DNA of 5,539 nucleotides from NCBI GenBank assembly GCA_938029995.1, contig CALHGI010000270.1, positions 1 to 5,539 on the forward strand. The letters run 5' to 3'. The notes below the pieces were generated by a model, which was not told the origin of the DNA, did no database searches, and was given only the letters and a program-made list of their open reading frames with translations. Shown piece after piece: positions 1 to 5,257 of this stretch (positions are counted from its first letter, which is position 1; each line of letters starts with the position of its first letter). The stretch is from an uncultured cyanobacterium. GTDB lineage: Bacteria; Cyanobacteriota; Cyanobacteriia; Phormidesmidales; Phormidesmidaceae. The position numbers and the translations under genes were made by a program.

Positions 1-268
1 GCATTTAGATAACATCCAATTTAGCCGGACTAACTCCGAGGGAGACGCTGTGCGAACGACTCCGCTCAGTCCTCCATTTTCGCTTTGAGGACTATGGATC
101 TTATTCATTTCCCTGCCCTAAGCCCTTTTCTGCCACCAGCACAGGCCCCCATCACCAATGCCACCATTTCCTAACCTTTATTAATTTCCCCTAAGACTTT
201 CCCCATTTATTTCCACACCAGAAAACCCACGACACAATAGGTGGAGTTCTTTAGGTAGATCTTTTTCC
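1..268. other. Non-coding region upstream of glpK
   Basis: No convincing reading frame was found on either strand. The first ~95 bases hold a palindromic repeat (listed separately). The rest (about 96-268) is pyrimidine-rich on the + strand and should contain the glpK promoter, but I see no -35/-10 pair I would defend. A GGTGGAG at 240-246 and a TAGGT at 252-256 lie 22 and 12 bases before the glpK ATG. Both are too far away for an ordinary Shine-Dalgarno. Confidence 0.6.
42..93. repeat. Degenerate cyanobacterial palindromic repeat
   Basis: A GAGACGCTGTGCGAACGA stretch resembles the GGGACGCTRCGCGAACG-type repeats scattered through many cyanobacterial genomes (from memory, not searched). It runs into CGACTCCGCTCAG at 57-69, which is the exact reverse complement of CTGAGCGGAGTCG at 1823-1835, downstream of glpK. 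A perfect 7-bp stem AGTCCTC/GAGGACT (68-74 with 87-93, 12-nt loop) follows. Copies of one core in opposite orientation therefore flank glpK. This is most likely a dispersed repeat rather than a glpK operator. Confidence 0.5.
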
Positions 269-1756
269 ATGCCACAGTACGTCATGGCCCTGGACTTGGG
301 CACCACCGGTAACCGCGCCATCCTATTCAATCAAGCAGGCGACATTGTGGGCCAAGCCTATAAGGAACTCACACAGTACTATCCACAACCGGGCTGGGTG
401 GAACATGATGCGGTCGAAATTTGGCAGGAAGTGCAATGGGCCATGAAAACAGCCATTGCCGAAGCCAAAATCAGCGCCAGTGACATTGCCGCCATTGGTC
501 TGACGGTGCAGCGAGAGACCTGTCTGCTGTGGGATAAAACCACGGGTGAGCCGCTCCACAAGGCCATCGTTTGGCAAGATCGACGCACGGCGGATATGTG
601 TGCCACCCTGGCGGACCACAAGGCAGACATTTATGAGCGCAGCGGCCTATTTCTCGACGCTTACTTTTCAGGCACGAAGCTGCGTTGGCTGCTGGATAAA
701 ACTCAGCCAGGGAATTTGGACAATGTGCTAGCGGGCACCGTCGACACTTGGGCCTTGTGGAATTTGACCGGTGGCAAGGTCCACGCAACAGACCATAGCA
801 ATGCCAGCCGAACCCTACTGATGAACCTGGCCACCCAGCAGTGGGATGGGAAACTGCTGGATATCTTTGGCATCCCCCAGTCATTGCTAGGGGACATCAA
901 ACCCAGCCAGGGAATTTTTGGTTACACAGACCCCAGCTTACTGGGGGTAGAAATTCCCATTGCGGCCATTTTAGGGGACCAGCAGGCGGCGTTGTTTGCC
1001 CATGGTTGCCATCGCCCCGGCCTGCTCAAGTGCACCTATGGCACTGGCGCATTTCTAGTCGCCCACACCGGCAAGGAAATCGTCCGATCCAACAACCAGC
1101 TCCTGTCCACCATCGGCTGGACCACGGCCAAAGACGACGGCAGCTACGACCTGGGCTATGGCCTAGAGGGCAGCATGTTTACCGCTGGAGCCTGCATCCA
1201 GTGGTTGCGGGATGGATTGCAAATTATTGATAGTGCCGCCGACAGTGAGCCCCTGGCCACATCCGTTGAAGATAATGGCGGCGTTTATTTCGTCCCGGCC
1301 CTCAGTGGCTTAGGGGCTCCCCATTGGGATATGGGGGCCAGGGGTGCGTTTTTGGGCATTACCCGTGGGGCCACCAAGGCCCATATGGTGCGGGCGGTGC
1401 TAGAAGCGATCGCAAACCAAGCCCGTGAAGTGGTCACCGCCATTAATGACGACAGTGGCACACCCATTACAACGCTCAAGGTGGATGGCGGAGCCTGCCA
1501 CAACAACTTTTTGATGCAGTACCAGGCGGATGTGTTAGGCATTCCGGTGGAGCGTCCGGCGGTGCTAGATGCCACGGCCCAGGGGTCGGCCTTTGCCGCA
1601 GGTCTAGCGGTTGGGTACTGGGATGACTACACGGCCCTAGTGAGCAGCCGCAAGATTGATAAAACCTTTGAACCGGGCCCAGGCAAAGCAGCGGCCCAGG
1701 AAAGTTTTGCCACCTGGCAACGGGCGGTGGAACGGGCTAAGGGCTGGATTGTTTAG
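269..1756 (+). CDS. glpK: Glycerol kinase
   Basis: Complete 495-residue FGGY-family kinase (family norm about 500). It phosphorylates glycerol to sn-glycerol 3-phosphate with ATP in the cytosol, feeding lipid synthesis or glycerol catabolism. The N-terminal phosphate motif LDLGTTGNRAILF is at 8-20. Residues matching the known glycerol pocket are R82-E83 (QRET), W102 (VWQDRRT), Y132 (DAYFSGTK), catalytic D237 (GDQQAAL) and F262 (YGTGAF). The ATP-lobe motif VDGGACHNNFLMQYQADVLG is at 405-424. Around 216-220 the sequence reads IFGYT, with no histidine where I expect the PTS-phosphorylated His of Gram-positive GlpK, so that control is probably absent. The ATG at 269 gives the usual MxxYVMALD N-terminus; the next ATG (284) would clip the first strand. 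No strong ribosome-binding site is visible, and no glpF or glpD lies next to it. A HIP1 octamer is inside the gene. Confidence 0.96.
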   Translation: MPQYVMALDLGTTGNRAILFNQAGDIVGQAYKELTQYYPQPGWVEHDAVEIWQEVQWAMKTAIAEAKISASDIAAIGLTVQRETCLLWDKTTGEPLHKAIVWQDRRTADMCATLADHKADIYERSGLFLDAYFSGTKLRWLLDKTQPGNLDNVLAGTVDTWALWNLTGGKVHATDHSNASRTLLMNLATQQWDGKLLDIFGIPQSLLGDIKPSQGIFGYTDPSLLGVEIPIAAILGDQQAALFAHGCHRPGLLKCTYGTGAFLVAHTGKEIVRSNNQLLSTIGWTTAKDDGSYDLGYGLEGSMFTAGACIQWLRDGLQIIDSAADSEPLATSVEDNGGVYFVPALSGLGAPHWDMGARGAFLGITRGATKAHMVRAVLEAIANQAREVVTAINDDSGTPITTLKVDGGACHNNFLMQYQADVLGIPVERPAVLDATAQGSAFAAGLAVGYWDDYTALVSSRKIDKTFEPGPGKAAAQESFATWQRAVERAKGWIV

Positions 1757-1850
1757 TTGGCTTCGGCTGAGCGGAGCCGATTGATCGTTGGCTTCGACTC
1801 CGCGCAACCGATTTGTAGTTGGCTGAGCGGAGTCGAAGCCAACTACAAAT
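1757..1850. repeat. Cluster of three related inverted-repeat modules after glpK
   Basis: Begins right after the glpK stop. Module 1 is TCGGCT-(GAGCGG)-AGCCGA at 1763-1780. Modules 2 and 3 share the core CGACTCCGC/GCGGAGTCG. Two mutually exclusive perfect stems are possible. One has 14 bp, 1811-1824 with 1837-1850, and a 12-nt loop. The other has 17 bp, 1787-1803 with 1827-1843, and a 23-nt loop. No T tract follows on the + strand, so this is not a canonical intrinsic terminator, though such stems may protect the 3' end of the glpK mRNA. The TTGGCTTCGACTCCGCTCAGCC style resembles dispersed palindromic repeats of cyanobacteria. Confidence 0.75.
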
Positions 1851-1877
1851 TATGGTTTGGACCATGGGCACGCTAAA

Positions 1878-1926
1878 ACGGGTGTGGGGTTCTACGGTTC
1901 GGTTATCCCCACGGAGCTGAACCCGT
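1878..1926 (+). other. Foldable leader hairpin before the 1989 gene
   Basis: ACGGGT and GTGGGG (1878-1889, contiguous) pair with CCCCAC (1907-1912) and ACCCGT (1921-1926). This gives a 12-bp two-part stem with an 8-nt bulge on the 3' side and a 17-nt loop. A competing pairing GGTTC/GAACC (1896-1900 with 1919-1923) overlaps it. It lies about 60 bases before the start codon and matches no riboswitch consensus I recognise. It could be a leader structure or another degenerate repeat. Confidence 0.3.
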
Positions 1927-1988
1927 AAAGTCTATGGCATTGGATGAAGCCATTGATTGAAAGGCCACCCATGTTAAGTCGCCAGTAA

Positions 1989-3083
1989 ATGATGCTTCTC
2001 GAATTAGACCGGTTTGGAAAAATAGCGTTAGGGGTAGGTGCGATCGCAGGCAGCATCGCCTTCTTGAACCTGCCCTACCCCATGATTCGCTGGCCCGTCG
2101 CAAAAGTTGCCCCCATGGTCCTACTGCCCAGCTTTATGCAGATGGATCACCATTACCGCCAGGCCATCATCCAAACAGAACAGGCCGATCAGCTCATCAA
2201 CCAGGCCACCACCATACAAGACTTTGACCTCGGCACCGAAAAAGCAGCCCAAGCCCAAGCCCACCTCGACAACCTACCCGTCTGGTTTCTAGGGTACTAT
2301 CCCCAGGGCTACTGCGGCGTATTTCGCTGTGGCTGGAAGTTTACCCTAGACGAATTTGAAGACGCCCGCGCCTTAATCGGCAGAATGGACGCCCAAATTT
2401 TTCAAGAACAAAACGCATTAGCTGTTTTAGAAACCCATTCCAATCAAGTCCTTGCAGCCCAAACCAGCTTTGAAACCAGCGATCCAGCCACCCAAGAAGA
2501 CATTCTAAGAGACTGGCAACAGGGGATGGATCAGTTAACCGAAATCCCACCAGAAACCCTAGCAGGCCGCCTAGCCAAAACCAGGTTAACCGCCTACCAA
2601 CGAGATTATCAAACCATCTCCGGACAAACCGCCATTCTCACCAAGGGCAATGCCCTTTTAGCCGCAGCCCAACAGTTTGCCGAGGCGGCCACCGCAGAGA
2701 GTCAAAACCCACCCCACACCGCTGACAAATGGGACCGCATCGCCACCCTATGGGAAGACGCCCTAGCAGAGTTAAACAAGATTCAGCCGGACGAACCAGA
2801 CTATGTCAAGGCTCAAGGCCTAAAAGCTCAATATACCCTCAGCCTGGGGGAGGTAAGAGAACTACAAAACTCTGAAAAAGAAGCTGTAAAGCTAGTCCAG
2901 GCAGCGAAAAAGGATATCAACAAACTGGTGGAAATATCGGCCAGCCAGAGTCCCGAGAGAACCATAGCCGCCGTCAATCAGGTCATTAGTGACCTGGAAC
3001 AAGTGCCACCGAACACAACAGTCAGTGAAGAGGCCCAGGTGTTGATCGCTCAAGCCCAGGCTTATTTGAGTAAAGCAAACTAA
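1989..3083 (+). CDS. Membrane-anchored helical protein with TPR-like repeats, unknown function
   Basis: A 364-residue protein I cannot name; it resembles conserved hypothetical proteins of cyanobacteria. A hydrophobic segment at about 11-28 (KIALGVGAIAGSIAFLNL) and a second weaker one at 36-49 suggest an N-terminal membrane anchor. The remainder is soluble, acidic and mostly helical. A central patch (96-118) is rich in aromatics and glycine and holds the only cysteines, C109 and C114. Three later units share one spacing, counted from the first position: L at +7, I/V at +10, P at +12 and A at +20. They start at W176, W255 and V329, and the first two also have Y at +27. This is the W..A...L..IP pattern of TPR-like helical pairs. 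A TAA lies in frame immediately before the ATG at 1989, so the start is that ATG or the next codon (ATG, 1992). No Shine-Dalgarno is visible. Codon usage and the HIP1 octamer near the start look native. A scaffold or protein-binding role is only an inference. Confidence 0.85.
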   Translation: MMLLELDRFGKIALGVGAIAGSIAFLNLPYPMIRWPVAKVAPMVLLPSFMQMDHHYRQAIIQTEQADQLINQATTIQDFDLGTEKAAQAQAHLDNLPVWFLGYYPQGYCGVFRCGWKFTLDEFEDARALIGRMDAQIFQEQNALAVLETHSNQVLAAQTSFETSDPATQEDILRDWQQGMDQLTEIPPETLAGRLAKTRLTAYQRDYQTISGQTAILTKGNALLAAAQQFAEAATAESQNPPHTADKWDRIATLWEDALAELNKIQPDEPDYVKAQGLKAQYTLSLGEVRELQNSEKEAVKLVQAAKKDINKLVEISASQSPERTIAAVNQVISDLEQVPPNTTVSEEAQVLIAQAQAYLSKAN

Positions 3084-3099
3084 GGAGCGGAAATTCTAA

Positions 3100-3246
3100 A
3101 CACCCCTACCCATCCCCCTACTCCCCGTTCGGGACAACGTTGATGGGTTTTCCCCGGGTTGGTCTTGTCCCCTGCCAGGGGTTTAGGGTACGCGGAGGAG
3201 AGTCCCTAGTAAACGATTTGGCATTAACCGAACCCGATAGGGGTGT
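3100..3246. other. Block of nested inverted repeats, possible structured RNA or dispersed element
   Basis: This lies in a spacer (3084-3429) with no convincing gene. An enclosing 9-bp pairing ACACCCCTA/TAGGGGTGT (3100-3108 with 3238-3246) surrounds several others. These are GTTCGG/CCGAAC (3127-3132 with 3228-3233), GGGACAA/TTGTCCC (3131-3137 with 3165-3171), CCCCT-GCC-AGGGG (3169-3181), and GTTTAGGG with CCCTA(GT)AAAC (3181-3188 with 3204-3214). Some share bases and so are alternatives. The nested order resembles a branched RNA, but a mobile repeat decaying in place would look similar. No known RNA family was recognised, and transcription is unproven. Confidence 0.35.
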
Positions 3247-3297
3247 GGCCCACCCTCCGCCAGGCATCCATGCGGTTTCGCCTCTTCCGGACGGGAT

Positions 3298-3343
3298 GAA
3301 GCCAGAGGCTTCGGGCAGGGTGCTCAGCCAGAGGCTGGGCACC
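3298..3343. repeat. Two tandem hairpins with the same GCC-AGA-GGC tip
   Basis: GAAGCC-AGA-GGCTTC (3298-3312) is followed by GGTGCTCAGCC-AGA-GGCTGGGCACC (3319-3343), an 11-bp stem with one G-T wobble. Both have the same AGA loop closed by GCC/GGC. Neither is followed by a T tract on the + strand, so neither is a good terminator for the upstream gene. The style suggests a dispersed palindromic repeat. Confidence 0.55.
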
Positions 3344-3374
3344 AAAATAAAAAATTTTAACGCGCTGCGCGCGC
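3344..3374 (-). terminator. Weak candidate terminator of the TIR-FGE gene
   Basis: Read on the minus strand, a short GC stem CGCGC-GCA-GCGCG (within 3361-3374) is followed by TTAAAATTTTTTATTTT, about 56 bases after the stop codon. The T run is interrupted by AAAA and the stem has only 5 bp, so it is a weak match to a Rho-independent terminator. The same bases also resemble the palindrome at 4985-5020. Confidence 0.3.
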
Positions 3375-3426
3375 AAGAAAGAGAGAAAAGCCCCAAGAAA
3401 AAAGAGCAAGAGGGAAAGAGAAAAAA
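3375..3426. other. Purine-rich tract (pyrimidine-rich on the minus strand)
   Basis: These 52 bases are almost all A or G on the + strand, broken only by CCCC at 3391-3394 and single Cs at 3375 and 3407. On the minus strand this is a T/C-rich segment just after the TIR-FGE stop codon, so it forms the start of that mRNA's 3' end. No coding function is apparent. Confidence 0.6.
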
Positions 3427-3429
3427 GCG

Positions 3430-4851
3430 CTACGGAAGAATCCTGGGTGCGGAACATACTACACGAAAACCGCCGTCGTCGTCGCGGCCGTCTGGCGTAT
3501 AGCTGAAGCGAACGGCGGAGCGGCAATTCCTCGGATTGCCGTACCAGGAGCCCCCGCGTAGTACGCGAAGATTAGATTCTCCTCCCTGAATCCAAGGAGA
3601 ACTATCTTTAGGGGCACCGTTATAATCCTTATGCCAATGGTCTTGGCACCACTCCCACACATTGCCATGCATATCGTACAGGCCAAAGTTGTTAGCAGAA
3701 AAGCTCCCTACAGCAGTTGTCTTCTCTCGATAAACTCCCTTTTTACCATCGCCATAGGTATAGTTGCCATCATAATTAGCCTGATCAGTGCTGATAGTCT
3801 CACCAAAGTAAAACGGAGTTCTTGTCCTCGCGCGACAGGCATATTCCCATTCCGCCTCGCTGGGCCATCGATATTGTTTACCCGTATGCTTCCGTAACCG
3901 CCGACAAAATTCCTCCGCCTCAAACCAGCTCACCTGTTCCACCGGCAGATCGTTCCCTTTAAACCTAGATGGAGCAGCCTTCAGCTCTATCTCTACCTTC
4001 TGCAACCTAGCAACAGCCTCCCATTGGGCCTGGGTCACCGCATACTTCCCCATATAAAAAGCAGGCACCTGCACCCGATGCTGAGGATCTTCACTATCCT
4101 CACGCTTAGCCTCACCCTTAGGAGACCCCATCAAAAAGTCTCCCTCAGGGATATAGACCATATCCAGAGTGACACCATTCCCCAACTTTTCCGGAAAAGA
4201 GACCGGCGTTTGAGGTGCGGACCCTTGCGCAGGCCCATTATTAACCACCCCACCCACCTGATCGCCTTTCACCGTCTCCGCCAACCCAGCCGCAAACTGA
4301 GCCCCCCGCAGGTCATACTTCGGCCCCTGCGGCACAGACACCGTCTTCTCCACGCTGTTCTTAGGCACAGGAGCAGCCTCCCCCAGCACCCCCTTCAACC
4401 CTTTCACCAACCGGTTCATATCCGGATGGAACCGGGGATTATGCCCCACCTGCATCCCATTCCGCCGAGCCAAAGACTGTAGCGACTCCGGCAACTCAGG
4501 CCGCCGGGGCATACTCGCCCCCTGAATCAACACCGGAATCACCGGAATCCTGCGTTTCAAAGCCGACTCCACCTCAATCCGCACAAAATCATCCGGGTTA
4601 TCCAACCGCCGCGTCCCATCCGGCTCCGTCACCGTCAACCAGGTCCTGCCAATAATCACCAACACCACCTGGCACCGACTCACCGCATCATCCAAATACT
4701 CCGCAAAATCCACCCCCAACGGAATACTATCCACATCCTGAAACACCCGGCCCTGACCAAAATCAGCCACCAACCGATCATAAATCCGGTCCGTTTCAGC
4801 CGTGCTATCACTGCGACGGTAGGAAATAAAAATCGATCCAGGACTCGACAT
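3430..4851 (-). CDS. TIR domain fused to an FGE-like (C-type-lectin-fold) domain
   Basis: A 473-residue protein counted from the ATG at 4851. TIR domain, about 6-155: FISYRRSD (8-15), VFQDVDSIPLGVDF (36-49), strand VVLVIIG (62-68), and DDFVRIEVESAL (87-98), whose E93 aligns with the catalytic Glu of TIR NADases. Linker, about 156-220, contains KYDLRGAQFA (178-187). The FGE-sulfatase-like domain, about 222-467, has MVYIPEGDFLMGS, RWPSEAEWEYACRA, LYDMHGNVWEWCQD, RGGSW and GFRVV. True FGEs carry two catalytic cysteines in the C-terminal motif; here the first is replaced by G438 and only C443 remains, so formylglycine synthesis is unlikely. Such domains also serve as binding folds and as DGR targets. 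TIR plus recognition domain suggests signalling, possibly NAD-based defence (inference). Start: GTG 4875 and ATG 4857 are in frame upstream, but the GTG abuts a palindrome and adds a non-conserved leader. No clear Shine-Dalgarno is present. Confidence 0.93.
   Translation of the reverse strand: MSSPGSIFISYRRSDSTAETDRIYDRLVADFGQGRVFQDVDSIPLGVDFAEYLDDAVSRCQVVLVIIGRTWLTVTEPDGTRRLDNPDDFVRIEVESALKRRIPVIPVLIQGASMPRRPELPESLQSLARRNGMQVGHNPRFHPDMNRLVKGLKGVLGEAAPVPKNSVEKTVSVPQGPKYDLRGAQFAAGLAETVKGDQVGGVVNNGPAQGSAPQTPVSFPEKLGNGVTLDMVYIPEGDFLMGSPKGEAKREDSEDPQHRVQVPAFYMGKYAVTQAQWEAVARLQKVEIELKAAPSRFKGNDLPVEQVSWFEAEEFCRRLRKHTGKQYRWPSEAEWEYACRARTRTPFYFGETISTDQANYDGNYTYGDGKKGVYREKTTAVGSFSANNFGLYDMHGNVWEWCQDHWHKDYNGAPKDSSPWIQGGESNLRVLRGGSWYGNPRNCRSAVRFSYTPDGRDDDGGFRVVCSAPRILP
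3466..3543 (-). other. Candidate DGR variable region at the 3' end of the TIR-FGE gene
   Basis: After RGGSW the codons alternate between a fixed frame (AAT CCG, TGC CGC TCC GCC, CGC, CCA GAC, CGC, GGT TTT CGT) and non-conserved residues. The latter are TAC, GGC, GTT, TTC, AGC, TAT, GGC, GAC, GAC, GAC and GGC. Every one ends in C or T and could arise from AAC or AAT by changing only the first two adenines. This is what adenine-directed mutagenic homing leaves in FGE-type target genes. The template repeat and the reverse transcriptase are not in this window, so the call is inference from codon pattern and family. Confidence 0.45.
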
Positions 4852-4875
4852 CAGCATCAAGGAAATAGCCAACAC

Positions 4876-4899
4876 AGCCTTAATTTAGCGATTAAGGCT
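4876..4899. promoter_or_regulatory. Perfect 9-bp palindrome before the TIR-FGE start
   Basis: AGCCTTAAT and ATTAAGGCT form perfect inverted arms around a 6-base spacer TTAGCG. It ends one base before the possible GTG start (4873-4875) and 24 bases before the preferred ATG. It could be an operator for a repressor dimer, or a 5' UTR hairpin limiting translation. Which one depends on the unknown transcription start. Confidence 0.5.
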
Positions 4900-4909
4900 A
4901 CCTCTTGCA

Positions 4910-4915
4910 TATATA
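4910..4915 (-). promoter_or_regulatory. Possible -10 element of the TIR-FGE gene
   Basis: TATATA on the minus strand, within ATATATA (4909-4915), is the best -10-like hexamer upstream of the gene. No good -35 lies 16-18 bases further upstream. If it is real, the transcript would begin just before the 4876-4899 palindrome. Confidence 0.25.
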
Positions 4916-4984
4916 CAACTATTCAAACCGCTTTACCTGACATCCTTCCAGAAAAAAGCCACCGGCCATAGAAATAACCCCTGC

Positions 4985-5020
4985 GTTCAGAATTTTGTCG
5001 CAGCGCGCAAAATTCTGAAC
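4985..5020. repeat. Perfect 13-bp inverted repeat
   Basis: GTTCAGAATTTTG (4985-4997) and CAAAATTCTGAAC (5008-5020) are exact reverse complements around a 10-base GC-rich spacer. It sits in the spacer between the divergent TIR-FGE and secreted-protein genes. There is no flanking T run, so it is not an obvious terminator. Part of it (CGCAGCGCG followed by AAAATT) recurs inverted at 3351-3369, beyond the other end of the TIR-FGE gene. Confidence 0.75.
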
Positions 5021-5079
5021 CACCCCACCAATCCCCCAACCCGCTCACAGAGATAACATCCATATTTTTCCACTGGGTT

Positions 5080-5104
5080 CTAGGGCGGGCGACCCCGCCC
5101 CTAG
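5080..5104. repeat. Very GC-rich hairpin repeat
   Basis: CTAGGGCGGG (5080-5089) pairs with CCCG-CCCCTAG (5094-5104) through a 4-base CGAC loop, with one bulged C. The stem should be very stable. GGGCGGGG-type palindromes of this kind are common between cyanobacterial genes, so a dispersed repeat is the simplest reading. The stretch from here to 5257 shows nothing else I can support beyond a marked lack of G on the + strand. Confidence 0.6.
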
Positions 5105-5257
5105 CCATTGAAGTTTAGACACTCGGAGGAACCCCAATCAACCGCCTCAGCCTCCTAACCAATACCAACAAAACTCTTCATAGCCATACAAAAAACCTAA
5201 GCCCAAAAAGCTACATTAAAAAACAAAATTAACAGTAGCCCCTAAACCCCAAAAATA

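Noticed and set aside
1811..1860. Rho-independent terminator for glpK
   Set aside because: The 14-bp stem is strong but no T tract follows it, so it is recorded as a repeat instead.
3118..3396. Open frame on the minus strand (92 codons) in the structured spacer
   Set aside because: It runs through the nested inverted repeats and shows no protein-like pattern. It probably stays open by chance in a GC-rich repeat.
3084..3429. DGR template repeat or reverse transcriptase next to the TIR-FGE gene
   Set aside because: Nothing in this spacer matches the variable region on either strand, and no reverse-transcriptase-like frame exists in the window.
3140..3502. Open frame on the + strand (120 codons) overlapping the end of the TIR-FGE gene
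   Set aside because: Its second half is the antisense of the FGE coding region and the purine tract, giving a Lys/Arg/Glu/Ser-rich sequence. The first half crosses hairpin repeats, and no domain or start signal supports it.
4024..4482. Open frame on the + strand (152 codons) opposite the TIR-FGE gene
   Set aside because: It is antisense to strongly conserved FGE and linker sequence, and its Arg/His/Pro/Leu-rich translation is typical of a shadow frame.
7..5062. Direct repeat AGATAACATCCA at 7-18 and 5051-5062 as possible attachment or target-site duplication
   Set aside because: About one 12-base match is expected by chance in 5.5 kb, and no integrase, transposase or tRNA gene accompanies it.
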